Source of the DNA: Balneolales bacterium
GTDB lineage: Bacteria > Bacteroidota > Rhodothermia > Balneolales > Cyclonatronaceae
NCBI GenBank assembly: GCA_020832405.1
Contig: JAFIET010000007.1
Location: 1 to 64,000, forward strand
Direction: 5' to 3'
DNA length: 64,000 nucleotides
Shown in pieces: positions 52,749 to 62,086 of this stretch. Each line of letters begins with the position of its first letter. The first letter of the stretch is position 1. The translations under genes were made by a program, and so were the position numbers. The notes under the pieces were generated by a model. The model had not been told where the DNA came from. It saw only the letters and a list, made by a program, of their open reading frames with translations, and searched no databases.

Positions 52749-53014
52749 TAAAATGCTTAAAACTGAATGAGTAAGAAATTATATCGAAGAAAAATACTTA
52801 AGCTCCGAATATACAAAAAACGCAGATAACCTTTTAGGCAGATTAGGGGTTGTGCGAATTTCAATAATGTAAAGCTCATTTTCAGTTTTAGGGAACGCAG
52901 CAGGGTTTTAGAATGTAAATGAACCGTTAGATTAAGACTGTAAGTATTCCTTTCGCATGCGTTTAGCATCGGGAATTTTTTCACCACTTTCATATAATTA
53001 AATCACAATCCCTT
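52749..53014. other. Divergent intergenic region, thrS / small membrane protein
   Basis: These 266 AT-rich bases carry the promoters for thrS (minus) and the small membrane protein (plus). There is no reading frame of interest, no tRNA-like element and no clear threonine-regulation structure visible by eye. Confidence 0.4.
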
Positions 53015-53275
53015 ATGGACGCTCTAAAAAAATGGAAGAATTACGCGATTATTGCGGTTGTACTTGTCGGACTCGGAATTAATCTTGTAGCAGAAGCAAC
53101 CATCATTAAAGCGAACAGTCCGGATTATTTCGACCTGAGGCATATGGCTCTTTGGTTTTGGATCGGGTTGGCCGGGCTTGCAAGCATCAACGCCGGGATC
53201 TCCTTTATGGCCGAATCAGTGAAGCACAGAATTTATGCGGAACAAAATTTCAAGGAGCCGGGTAAGCCAGAATGA
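53015..53275 (+). CDS. Small two-helix membrane protein of unknown function
   Basis: The protein has 86 residues. It has two hydrophobic segments (about 9-28 and 47-66) separated by a polar loop (IIKANSPDYFDLRH) and a polar C-terminus (KHRIYAEQNFKEPGKPE). I do not recognise a family. The ATG at 53015 is clear. It stands between two divergent or separate units and shows no operon partner; 159 bases follow before the next gene. Confidence 0.65.
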   Translation: MDALKKWKNYAIIAVVLVGLGINLVAEATIIKANSPDYFDLRHMALWFWIGLAGLASINAGISFMAESVKHRIYAEQNFKEPGKPE

Positions 53276-53434
53276 TTATTCGGTAATGAACCGGTACTTT
53301 GTTAAATTCAGTACTAAAATCAGATCAGATTCGCTACTGATTGAATGCTTGTTTTGTACGAATTAGTGGTTATGACGGCATGATGTGCGCCGTATGCCAC
53401 AATAATTTAATGAACTTAAATTCAGCGTGTTTCT

Positions 53435-54835
53435 GTGACCGCTGCCAAATCAACTCTTTTCATTTTGAATAATAAAACGATTCGAATCGCATCGGGACAA
53501 GGCTTCTGGGGTGACCTGCCTGTAGCCCCGGTTAATCAGGTTAAACTTGGCCAAATTGATTATCTGATGATGGATTACCTTGCAGAGGTAACCATGTCAA
53601 TCATGCAAAAACAAAAGCTTCGAAACCCTGATTTTGGATACGCGCGTGATTTTGTGGGAGTGATTGAGCAAATTTTGCCTGAAATAGCAGCCGGGAAAGT
53701 ACGTGTACTTTCCAACGGTGGTGGAGTTAACCCGCAGGCCTGCAAAGATGCTATACTTCGAATTGCACGTGATGCCGGTTATACCGGCCTCAAAGTTGCG
53801 GTTGTTGACGGCGACAACATCCTTCCTGATCTTGACAGGCTCATCTCGGAAGGGCATGAGCTCAAAAATATGGAAACAGATGCAGCGGTTACTGAAATAA
53901 AAGATAAACTGCTCAGCGCTAATGTATATTTCGGTGCCGAAGCTATGGCAGAAGCACTTGATGCAGGTGCTCACATCGTCGTTACCGGCCGAGTTACGGA
54001 TACAGGTTTGTGCCTTGCGCCAATGGTTCATGAATTTGGCTGGCGGTTTGATGATGCTGATAAAATGGCAGCAGGAACTGTAGCCGGCCACATACTGGAG
54101 TGCGGAGCGCAAAGCTCCGGAGGAAATTTTACCGACTGGCAACTTGTTCCCGACATGGAAAACATCGGTTTCCCTATTGTTGAAGCCTCAGCTGACGGCA
54201 GCTTTGTCGTTACAAAACATGAAAAAGCCGGCGGACTCGTTAGCGTTGCAACAGTTAAGGAACAGCTTCTCTATGAAATTGGTGATCCGGCCGAGTACAT
54301 CACACCCGACTGCATAGCCGATTTTACTTCTATTGAACTTGCTCAGGAAGGCGATAACCGGGTTAGGGTTTGGGGGATTAAAGGCAAACCTAAAACACCT
54401 TTCTATAAAGTTTCGGCGAGCTACCTCGACGGTTACAAATTGACCGGTACTTTGGTCTATGCCTGGCCTGATGCTCTCAAAAAGGCTGTTCGTGCGGGCG
54501 AAATTCTGAAAGCCAGGGCTGAAAATCTTGGACTTCAGTTTGATGCTTTTCATGCTGAATATGTTGGCTTCAACGGTTGCACCGAGCAGCCGGCAGGCCC
54601 TGATTATGATCGTGATATACCAGATGAGGTACAGCTTCGTGTCTCGCTTAGCGGGCCTTCAAAGGCTGACCTTGACCGTTTCGGTATGGAAATGGCACCT
54701 CTTATTCTCACAGGTCCAAGTGCTGTAACCGGTTTTGCCGGCGGCCGGCCAAAAGCCGGCGAAATTGTCGCCTACTGGCCTGCGTTAATCCGAAAAGATG
54801 CTGTAAAACCGCGAATGACTATCTTTTCTACCTGA
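53435..54835 (+). CDS. AtuA-family protein (DUF1446)
   Basis: The protein has 466 residues from a GTG at 53435. The DUF1446/AtuA family is named after a gene for acyclic terpene use in Pseudomonas. Conserved sequence includes IRIASGQGFWGDLP, LSNGGGVNPQACKDAI, VVDGDNILPDLDRL, VTGRVTDTGLCLAP and a final GPSAVTGFAGGRPKAGEIV. The reaction of stand-alone members is unclear, so a terpene role here is not claimed. A flavoprotein gene follows 67 bases later. Confidence 0.85.
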   Translation: MTAAKSTLFILNNKTIRIASGQGFWGDLPVAPVNQVKLGQIDYLMMDYLAEVTMSIMQKQKLRNPDFGYARDFVGVIEQILPEIAAGKVRVLSNGGGVNPQACKDAILRIARDAGYTGLKVAVVDGDNILPDLDRLISEGHELKNMETDAAVTEIKDKLLSANVYFGAEAMAEALDAGAHIVVTGRVTDTGLCLAPMVHEFGWRFDDADKMAAGTVAGHILECGAQSSGGNFTDWQLVPDMENIGFPIVEASADGSFVVTKHEKAGGLVSVATVKEQLLYEIGDPAEYITPDCIADFTSIELAQEGDNRVRVWGIKGKPKTPFYKVSASYLDGYKLTGTLVYAWPDALKKAVRAGEILKARAENLGLQFDAFHAEYVGFNGCTEQPAGPDYDRDIPDEVQLRVSLSGPSKADLDRFGMEMAPLILTGPSAVTGFAGGRPKAGEIVAYWPALIRKDAVKPRMTIFST

Positions 54836-54902
54836 TTTTGTTGTAGTTTACCTGTACAAATAACCTTCTTACGATTAACTGAATCTGTAATTCACAAAGA
54901 CT

Positions 54903-55949
54903 ATGCTTATTGGTATCATAGGAGCCGGAATATCCGGACTTACGGCCGGCCGAATTCTGGCCAAAGCCGGTCACGAAGTAGTTGTATTTGAAAAAAGCCG
55001 CGGTTACGGCGGAAGAATCTGTACCCGCTACTCTAATAAATACGAAGGGGTCCGCTTTGATCACGGTGCTCCCTATATTTCAGGCGATGATCCGCTTTTC
55101 CTGGAATTCATACAGGAATTAACAGAGAAAGGAGTAGCACGAAAATGGACAGATACATTTCATTTTCATGACGGCGAAAAAATGTATGATAAACATCCAA
55201 ACATGCCCCCTAAGAGTCGCTATGTTTGTGAAGATGGCATGAATGCTATTGGCAAATACCTTAGCCGATGGGTTGATGTACGCCTCAACTCAAGGGTGAT
55301 AGGGTTCACCTATCAGGGCGACCGAAGAACGACCAAAAGGGCATGGATGCTCAATCTTGAAAACTTCGATACTTTCGAAGTTGATGCCATTGTAGTTGCT
55401 GCCCCGGCTGTACAAGCCTACGGATTAATTGAAAACAGCATCGATGAAACAATGTTTAAAACCATAATCAAAGACATCGACAGCGTTTTGTACAGCCCCA
55501 AACATGCCCTGATGCTTGCTTACGAAGATGCGCCCGCCCCTGATTTTGCAGGTCTGGTGGTGTCTAATAACCCTGTAATAAGCTGGATCTGTAACGAAAA
55601 CTCAAAGCGCAACACCGATGGAAAGGTGGCTTTAACGGTTCATACACAGTCCGATTTTTCTAAAAAGCACGTATTTGACGGTACAGCACCCGAAATCATC
55701 GAGCTTGAAATCGCACAGCAACTCAGAAAAGTACTCGGCGACTGGGCGGGCAGGTACGACGAATCGCAGATGAGGTTGTGGCGTTACCCGCAGCCGGGAA
55801 ATTATTTCGATAAGGATTTCGTTGAACTTGGCGGAGATATTAAGCCAATTGCCCTTACAGGAGATTACATGCGCGGAAAAACACTCGAACACGCTTTCGT
55901 TTCGGGTTACAAACTGGGCCATCATTGGGCTAACCGTTTTTCGAAGTAA
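54903..55949 (+). CDS. FAD-dependent amine oxidase-like (renalase-like) protein
   Basis: The protein has 348 residues. An FAD-binding Rossmann motif lies at the start (IIGAGISGLTAGRIL, then VVVFEKSRGYGGRICTR). The C-terminal end has the second FAD-contact block KPIALTGDYMRGKTLEHAF followed by SGYKLG, as in monoamine oxidase/renalase relatives. The substrate domain between shows no obvious family-specific residues. It lies nine bases upstream of the first ABC exporter gene and may be cotranscribed with it. Confidence 0.82.
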   Translation: MLIGIIGAGISGLTAGRILAKAGHEVVVFEKSRGYGGRICTRYSNKYEGVRFDHGAPYISGDDPLFLEFIQELTEKGVARKWTDTFHFHDGEKMYDKHPNMPPKSRYVCEDGMNAIGKYLSRWVDVRLNSRVIGFTYQGDRRTTKRAWMLNLENFDTFEVDAIVVAAPAVQAYGLIENSIDETMFKTIIKDIDSVLYSPKHALMLAYEDAPAPDFAGLVVSNNPVISWICNENSKRNTDGKVALTVHTQSDFSKKHVFDGTAPEIIELEIAQQLRKVLGDWAGRYDESQMRLWRYPQPGNYFDKDFVELGGDIKPIALTGDYMRGKTLEHAFVSGYKLGHHWANRFSK

Positions 55950-55958
55950 ATACATTAG

Positions 55959-57758
55959 TTGAAAGAGCTCTTAAAACTCAACCGTTTTTTTTGGAAATAC
56001 AAGGGTACCGTACTTCTCGGTACCCTTTTTCTTGTTAGTGCAAACATCTTCCTGGTCTGGATTCCAATTCTGATCCGGCAAACGATTGACGCAGTAGAAG
56101 TACTAACGACCGAGAACAAATACACAGGCTTGGGGCTTTGGGAAATCCTCACGTCTGCTGAGGGGGGCGGCCTGCTGGCAACCAATACCGCTTATCTCAT
56201 GCTTGCTGTAGTGCTCTATGGTGTTCTGTTATACGCCACAAGGCAAACTCTCATCGTAACCTCGCGAAAAATTGAGTTTGATATGCGGAATGAAATATTT
56301 GACCGCATCCAAAAGCTTCCCCAAAGCTTTTACAGTCAAAATAAAAGCGGAGATATTTATGTAAGGGCTACCGAAGATGTACAGCGTGTTCGGGAATACT
56401 TCGGTCCCGCGTTTATGTACACGATTCAGACCGTATCAAGGGCGGCCATAATCATTACCATAATGGTTCTTGTGAACCCTGTTTTAACACTTTGGGCACT
56501 GCTTCCGCTTCCGGCCCTCACGCTCTTTGCATACTGGGTTAGCGGGTTTATACACAAACGGTCGAACGAAATACAGGAACAATACGCCTCTCTTGCCGGC
56601 CGTGCAAGTGAAGCTTTTTCAAGTATCAGGCTTATTAAAGCATATGCCCGCGAAGATTATGAGAAGAAGCGGTTCATGCATGAAAGCGAAATATACCGCA
56701 GGCGCAAGCTCAGACTCGATGTAGTTGAATCTTTATTTCATCCTATGCTTAGCCTGCTTATCGGGCTCTCGATAGTGCTGGTAATATGGCAGGGTGGAAT
56801 AATGGTGGTTGAAGGCATCATCACCGTAGGAAATATCGCGGAATTTATCATACATGTTACCTATCTTACTTGGCCGGTAGCATCATTGGGCTACACTATA
56901 AACCTCATACAACGCTCGGCAGCTTCACAGGAACGCATCGCAAAAATGATGCGCACACCAAATGAAATTCAGGATAACGAGGAAACTGCATCTGATATCC
57001 GGGAAATTAAAGGCCATATTTCATTCCAAAACATATCGTTCAGATACCCTAAAGCTGAAGCGCTCGCACTCGACCGCATTTCATTTACAATAAAGCCAGG
57101 GCAAACCGTAGCTTTTGTGGGCCGGACAGGTAGCGGAAAAACAACCCTTGTGCAGCTTATTCCGCGCCTTTTTAACCCAACAGCAGGAAGCATTCAAATT
57201 GACGGCCGTGATATAAGTACACTGCCGCTGGGGGTTTTAAGAAAAAATATTGGTTTTGTACCTCAGGATACTTTCTTATTTTCAGATACAATAGCTGAAA
57301 ACATTGCATTTGGTTTAGAAAATTGTTCTATTAAGGAAATTGAAAGAGCAGCAGACAATGCTCAGGTACTTGAAAACATAAATGAATTCGAAAATGGTTT
57401 TGATACAATGCTCGGAGAGAGAGGCATAACCCTCTCTGGCGGTCAAAAACAGCGCACAAGCATAGCACGCGCAATAATAAGAAAGCCCTCAATCCTGATT
57501 CTGGATGACTCACTAAGCGCTGTTGACACAAAAACTGAAGATGCAATACTAACCCATCTTAAATCTGAATTTAAATCCAAAACAACTGTACTGATAAGCC
57601 ACCGAATTTCTACTGTAAAGGATGCCGATTGCATTTTTGTGCTTAAAGATGGCAAAATTACCGAATCAGGGAAGCATGAAGAGCTAATTGCAAAACAGGG
57701 CTATTATGCAACTATGTATAAGAAACAGCTGCTTGAACAAGAATTGGCTCAGCTTTAA
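55959..57758 (+). CDS. ABC exporter half-transporter with degenerate Walker B
   Basis: The protein has 599 residues: six transmembrane helices (about 1-325) and a nucleotide-binding domain. Walker A is GRTGSGKTT, the Q-loop GFVPQDTF, and the signature is canonical (LSGGQKQRTSIARAI). The Walker B run ILILDDSLS has Asp where the catalytic Glu is expected, which marks the degenerate site of heterodimeric exporters. The H-loop ISHRIS is present. The probable partner is the 594-residue protein at 59518-61302. The start is TTG at 55959. The exported compound is unknown. Confidence 0.88.
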   Translation: MKELLKLNRFFWKYKGTVLLGTLFLVSANIFLVWIPILIRQTIDAVEVLTTENKYTGLGLWEILTSAEGGGLLATNTAYLMLAVVLYGVLLYATRQTLIVTSRKIEFDMRNEIFDRIQKLPQSFYSQNKSGDIYVRATEDVQRVREYFGPAFMYTIQTVSRAAIIITIMVLVNPVLTLWALLPLPALTLFAYWVSGFIHKRSNEIQEQYASLAGRASEAFSSIRLIKAYAREDYEKKRFMHESEIYRRRKLRLDVVESLFHPMLSLLIGLSIVLVIWQGGIMVVEGIITVGNIAEFIIHVTYLTWPVASLGYTINLIQRSAASQERIAKMMRTPNEIQDNEETASDIREIKGHISFQNISFRYPKAEALALDRISFTIKPGQTVAFVGRTGSGKTTLVQLIPRLFNPTAGSIQIDGRDISTLPLGVLRKNIGFVPQDTFLFSDTIAENIAFGLENCSIKEIERAADNAQVLENINEFENGFDTMLGERGITLSGGQKQRTSIARAIIRKPSILILDDSLSAVDTKTEDAILTHLKSEFKSKTTVLISHRISTVKDADCIFVLKDGKITESGKHEELIAKQGYYATMYKKQLLEQELAQL

Positions 57759-57884
57759 ATACCACATCTGACACCTCAACACATCAACCAACCAACACAC
57801 CCACGAGCCTGGCTTTGCCTTTAGGACTGAGCGCTTGATTGTCGCGGCACTGCCGGCACAAATACTGATACCCAGGAGAAAACC

Positions 57885-59531
57885 ATGATCATAGTACCAT
57901 TAGGGGTTGCATCTGCAACACCAACAGCCAAACGTCACTTATCTTCCGTTGCTTTATGGCGGGATGGGCGCGTTTACCTGTTTGATTGCGGAGAGAATGC
58001 TCAAATGCGCGCACTTCAGGCAGGGCTCAAACGCTCAAAAATCGACTACATTTTTATTTCCCATATGGATGGCGACCATTTTTTCGGTTTGCCAGGCCTT
58101 ATTTCCACCATGCAGCTACAGCGGCGTGAAAATGTTCTCAACATTATCGGGCCTGAAGGTCTGAAAGAGTTTCTGGAAGCAGCTCTTAAAGCAGCAGGTA
58201 TTGAGTTGACTTTTGAAATTGTGTTCAAGGAATTCAAAGACGGTTTTGAACATGAAATTGTAGTTGACGACCCGGAGTTTTACATTGAAGCACGACCGCT
58301 TGAACACAAAAACCTTTGTGTCGGGTACCGGTTTCAGGAAAAAGATAAACCCGGCAAGGTTGATGCAGCCAAAGCTGAATCAATGGGTATCACTGAAGAC
58401 TGGCAGTACAAGAAACTTAAAGCCGGTGAGGATGTCGAACTGGAAAACGGTACCGTTGTAGCTTCATCTGAAATAGTCGGTGAACCTAAAAAAGGCGACA
58501 GTTTTGCCTATGTTACCGATACACTTTTTTCAGTGAATGCGCTTAAACTTGCCTATAAAGCAACTATTCTTTATCACGAAGCTACGTTTGATCAAAATCT
58601 TAAGGATAAGGCTGAAGAGACATTTCACTCAACTGCAGAAGACGCAGCAACCATTGCACATAAAGCAGAAGTGCAGCGCCTTGTTATCTCACATTTCTCT
58701 GCCAGGTACACCAATCAGTTTGTACTGCTAAAAGAAGCACGCAAAATTTTCCCTGATACATGGGTTGCAACTGAACTTCGCCCTATTATGACCGATCCGG
58801 AGCACGAGCGCGGTATTATTAAAGCCAAAATTCAGATCGATACCACCACACCTGAAAAAGGCAACTATTCCCGGTCCGGCTATAAAGGCGGTGGCGGCAG
58901 AGGTAAGTATTTCCGTCCGAGAAAAAGATTTGACCAGGATTCCGGCGGCGGATATCGCGGTGGTGGTGGCGGCCGTGGTGGCTATGATAATCGCGGAAGA
59001 GGGCCAAGCCGGCCTTACGATAACCGTGGCGGAGGCAGCAGCCGCCCATATGATAATCGCGGCGGAGGAGGAAGACCCTACGACAACCGCGGCGGAAGAC
59101 CTTACGATAACCGCAGCGGTGGAAGTGGGGGCGGTTTCAGGCGCGATTATGATGACAGAGGCGGTAGCCGTCCGTATGATAACCGCGGCGGCGGCAGACC
59201 ATATGATAACCGCAGCAGTGGCTCAAGCCGCCCTTATGATGACCGGGGCAGCCGTCCGTACGATAACCGCGGCCCGCGCGAATGGGATAACAGAGATAAC
59301 CGCGATAATCGTGGTGCCCCTCCCCGAGACTACGACAACCGGAACCGTCGTTTTGAAAACCGCGATACACGCGATACACGGGACTCCCGCGATGACCGCT
59401 TCGAACGCCGTAACCGAGACACACAGAGTCGTGACCGAAACAATACCGGAAAGGATTTTGACAAAGACATGGATCAGTCAAAACTTCCGATAAAACCCCG
59501 TACCCCTTACGACGATTTTGACCGCTTCTAA
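57885..59531 (+). CDS. rnz: RNase Z-like protein with long C-terminal RGG/YDNR tail
   Basis: RNase Z cuts the 3' trailer from tRNA precursors. Residues 1 to ~325 are a metallo-beta-lactamase domain with YLFDCGENAQMRA, FISHMDGDHFFGLPGL, AYVTDTLF, LYHEATFD, HSTAEDAATIAH and VISHFSARY. The zinc motif is HMDGDH (60-65): Asp62 stands where a second His is usual (His-x-His-x-Asp-His). The remaining ~220 residues are low-complexity, rich in Gly, Arg, Asp, Asn and Tyr, with about 12 YDNR-type units, then Arg/Asp-rich sequence and TPYDDFDRF. The start has an SD (AGGAG 57874-57878). The tail probably binds RNA or drives clustering; this is inference. Confidence 0.87.
   Translation: MIIVPLGVASATPTAKRHLSSVALWRDGRVYLFDCGENAQMRALQAGLKRSKIDYIFISHMDGDHFFGLPGLISTMQLQRRENVLNIIGPEGLKEFLEAALKAAGIELTFEIVFKEFKDGFEHEIVVDDPEFYIEARPLEHKNLCVGYRFQEKDKPGKVDAAKAESMGITEDWQYKKLKAGEDVELENGTVVASSEIVGEPKKGDSFAYVTDTLFSVNALKLAYKATILYHEATFDQNLKDKAEETFHSTAEDAATIAHKAEVQRLVISHFSARYTNQFVLLKEARKIFPDTWVATELRPIMTDPEHERGIIKAKIQIDTTTPEKGNYSRSGYKGGGGRGKYFRPRKRFDQDSGGGYRGGGGGRGGYDNRGRGPSRPYDNRGGGSSRPYDNRGGGGRPYDNRGGRPYDNRSGGSGGGFRRDYDDRGGSRPYDNRGGGRPYDNRSSGSSRPYDDRGSRPYDNRGPREWDNRDNRDNRGAPPRDYDNRNRRFENRDTRDTRDSRDDRFERRNRDTQSRDRNNTGKDFDKDMDQSKLPIKPRTPYDDFDRF
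58886..59300 (+). repeat. Coding repeat: PYDNRGG-type units in the RNase Z tail
   Basis: Short related units encode PYDNRGGG, with variants YDDR and WDNR, about 12 times. The DNA repeats the pattern CCnTAyGATAACCGCGGCGG in variable form. GC content and codon pattern differ from the preceding metallo-beta-lactamase part. A second frame stays open through the same stretch because of the repeat composition. Confidence 0.85.
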
Positions 59532-61302
59532 ACAAAAGCAAAAATCTGATTCTAAAGCCGTCGATTCAACACTGATTCGACGGCTTTATCAGTTTCTGAA
59601 GCCCTACAAATGGTACCTCGTTCTTGCTTTGGTACTCACACTCGTTGTCTCCTTTTCAGGGCCCCTGCGACCATTTCTGATTCAGATTGCTATTGATGAT
59701 TACATAGCAACCGGCGATGTACCCGGTCTCACTAAAATAGTACTCTTTATTTTCGGGGTGCTGGTTGTTGAAAGTGTACTCATGGTGGGCGTAACTTTTA
59801 TAACCCGCTGGATCGGTCAGGGCGCGCTTCTTTCTTTAAGGAATGCCGTATTTGAAAAAATTCAGTCGTTACACGTTCAGTTCTTCGACCGAAACCCAAT
59901 CGGAAAGCTCATCACCCGAACCACTAACGATATTGAAGCCCTGAGTGATTTGCTTTCATCCGGGGTTGTGAACATCATCGGTGATCTTTTCCGAATATTT
60001 TTCATTCTGCTGTTCATGTTCGCCATGAGCTGGGAACTCACACTGGTTTCCATAAGCATATTACCGGTTCTTTTCTATGCAACCTTTTGGTTTAAATCTA
60101 AAGTAAGGGTAGCCTTTTTAGACATTCGCGACTGGATTGCACGGCTCAACTCTTTTGTGCAGGAACACATCAACGGGATGAGCATTGTACAGCTATTCGG
60201 CCGTGAAAAGAAAGAAATGCAAAAGTTCAGTGCAATTAATAATGAACACAAAGCGGCACATATCCGCACAATCTTTTATTTTGCTGTATTCTGGCCTATT
60301 GTTGAAGTGCTTTCCAGTCTTGCAATGGCACTTGTAATCTGGTACGGTGGTGCAAGCGTGTTATCCGGCACACTTACTTTCGGCATACTCGTTGCTTTTA
60401 TTCAATATGTGCGTTTATTTTTCCTGCCCATTCGGGACTTGTCTGATAAGTTCAATACCCTTCAAAGTGCGCTTGCATCATCAGAACGGATTTTTAGCGT
60501 GATGGATGAGGAAAATGAAGTTAAAGAAGTATCACATCCCATCACCCTGAAACCCAAATCGCACGATATTAGCTTCCGGAATGTATCTTTCAAATATCTT
60601 GAGGATGGTGAGCAAATTCTGCGGAATGTCAGTTTTTCAGTTAATGACGGGGAAACGGTAGCTGTAGTTGGTGCAACAGGCTCTGGGAAAACAACACTCA
60701 TCAATTTGCTGATGCGTTTTTATGATATCAAAGAAGGGGAGATATTGATTGACGGACATAACATCAAAAACTACGCCCTCAGTTGTCTCAGGCGATGTTT
60801 CGGACTCGTTTTGCAGGATAACGCCCTGTTTTCAGGCTCAGTTTATGACAATGTTACCCTGGGCAACCAAAATATAAGTTTGGAACAGGTTGTTGCTGCT
60901 GCAAGAGCTGTTGAAGCAGACCGCTTCATCGAAAAATTACCCGGCGGGTATAATTACGTACTTCATGAACGGGGTGCTTCCCTTTCGATGGGGCAGCGTC
61001 AGCTGTTGTGTTTCATGCGCGCGCTCGTTTACAACCCCGGTGTTCTCATTCTTGATGAGGCTACCTCAAACGTTGATTCTGAAACGGAAGCACTGGTAAC
61101 CAATGCCATTGATACCCTCCTGAAAAACAGAACCTCTATCGTTATTGCTCACAGGCTTGCAACCATACAGCATGCCGATAAAATTCTGGTGATGCATAAA
61201 GGCGAAATAAGGGAGCAGGGCACCCATCAGCAGCTCATCAAAAAGCGTGACGGAATTTACCGCAGGCTGTACGAACTTCAGTATAAAGATCAGGCTGCCT
61301 GA
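59518..61302 (+). CDS. ABC exporter half-transporter with canonical Glu and degenerate signature
   Basis: The protein has 594 residues with the same half-transporter design (membrane part about 20-340, then the nucleotide-binding domain). Walker A is GATGSGKTT and Walker B GVLILDEATSNVD has the catalytic Glu. The signature is LSMGQRQLLCFMRAL, changed from LSGGQ. This is the opposite pattern to the 599-residue protein, which fits one active and one degenerate ATP site in a heterodimer. The TTG start at 59518 overlaps the end of the RNase Z gene by 14 bases. Confidence 0.88.
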   Translation: MTASKQKQKSDSKAVDSTLIRRLYQFLKPYKWYLVLALVLTLVVSFSGPLRPFLIQIAIDDYIATGDVPGLTKIVLFIFGVLVVESVLMVGVTFITRWIGQGALLSLRNAVFEKIQSLHVQFFDRNPIGKLITRTTNDIEALSDLLSSGVVNIIGDLFRIFFILLFMFAMSWELTLVSISILPVLFYATFWFKSKVRVAFLDIRDWIARLNSFVQEHINGMSIVQLFGREKKEMQKFSAINNEHKAAHIRTIFYFAVFWPIVEVLSSLAMALVIWYGGASVLSGTLTFGILVAFIQYVRLFFLPIRDLSDKFNTLQSALASSERIFSVMDEENEVKEVSHPITLKPKSHDISFRNVSFKYLEDGEQILRNVSFSVNDGETVAVVGATGSGKTTLINLLMRFYDIKEGEILIDGHNIKNYALSCLRRCFGLVLQDNALFSGSVYDNVTLGNQNISLEQVVAAARAVEADRFIEKLPGGYNYVLHERGASLSMGQRQLLCFMRALVYNPGVLILDEATSNVDSETEALVTNAIDTLLKNRTSIVIAHRLATIQHADKILVMHKGEIREQGTHQQLIKKRDGIYRRLYELQYKDQAA

Positions 61303-61313
61303 ACCTGATCTTT
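61285..61313 (+). terminator. Hairpin at the end of the second ABC gene
   Basis: A perfect ten-base stem AAAGATCAGG/CCTGATCTTT with a nine-base loop overlaps the stop codon. The following U-tract is weak, so termination is uncertain. Confidence 0.4.
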
Positions 61314-61379
61314 GAATTTATCTATTTGAGCATCAGGCAACCCAAATAAGCAATCAAACCAAAAACAGACGTTAAAATT

Positions 61380-61820
61380 ATGAAAACAGCATTTTTGACC
61401 ACCCAACACGGAGTAATGAAAATTGAGTTTTTCGAAAAAGATGCTCCCGGCACCGTTGCCAATTTTGTTAAACTTTCAGAAGAGGGCTTCTACGACGGAC
61501 TCACCTTTCACAGAGTAATTCCGGGTTTTGTAGTTCAGGGCGGATGCCCTAAAGGAACCGGAGTTGGCGGCCCGGGCTACAAGATCAAGTGCGAACTCGA
61601 CGGCGGAAATCAGTACCACGACCGCGGAGTTTTGTCGATGGCTCATGCCGGGCGCGATACCGGCGGCTCACAGTTTTTTATCTGTCATAATCGCGATAAT
61701 ACCGCTCACCTCGACCGCAGGCATACTGTATTCGGAAAGGTAACCGAAAACGTAGATATTGTTGATAAAATAAAAGCGGGCGATAAAATCGAAAAAATTG
61801 AAATCAGAGAAGAAGAGTAA
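61380..61820 (+). CDS. Cyclophilin-type peptidyl-prolyl cis-trans isomerase
   Basis: The protein has 146 residues with no signal peptide, so it is probably cytoplasmic. Cyclophilin motifs are FHRVIPGFVVQGG (catalytic Arg and Gln region), MAHAGRDTGGSQFFI and the FGKVTENVDIVDKI end. It accelerates proline isomerisation in folding proteins. It is a stand-alone gene with an ATG at 61380. Confidence 0.92.
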   Translation: MKTAFLTTQHGVMKIEFFEKDAPGTVANFVKLSEEGFYDGLTFHRVIPGFVVQGGCPKGTGVGGPGYKIKCELDGGNQYHDRGVLSMAHAGRDTGGSQFFICHNRDNTAHLDRRHTVFGKVTENVDIVDKIKAGDKIEKIEIREEE

Positions 61821-62086
61821 ACCCCGCAACTTAATCAGCAAGGCCGGCCTCTGAAACCCTGTTATCAGTAATTAAGCCTGCATAGCGATAATCAGCATGC
61901 TTTTTTCGCTGACAGCGACCGAATAAAAACATATTTTTTGTATTTTATGCCATTCATTTAGCCGGCCTTCTTTAATCACTATTTTCAGAATTACCAATTC
62001 GCTATTGTTCGGTTCATTCAATGGGCAAAGTTCTTAGAAATTTTGCTCATTCACTCACCTAATAAGCTGTTTCAGAACAACTATTT
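61821..62086. other. Intergenic region before alaS, no gene seen
   Basis: These 266 bases are AT-rich and should hold the alaS promoter. The stretch around 61874-61906 (GCAT/ATGC then six T) could be a weak terminator for the cyclophilin gene. No reading frame or structured RNA is convincing. Confidence 0.4.

Noticed and set aside
58891-59493. Second plus-strand frame of 200 codons in the RNase Z tail
   Set aside because: It is a product of the repetitive, GC-rich DNA; it is Ala/Thr/Ile-rich without known motifs and has no independent start signal.
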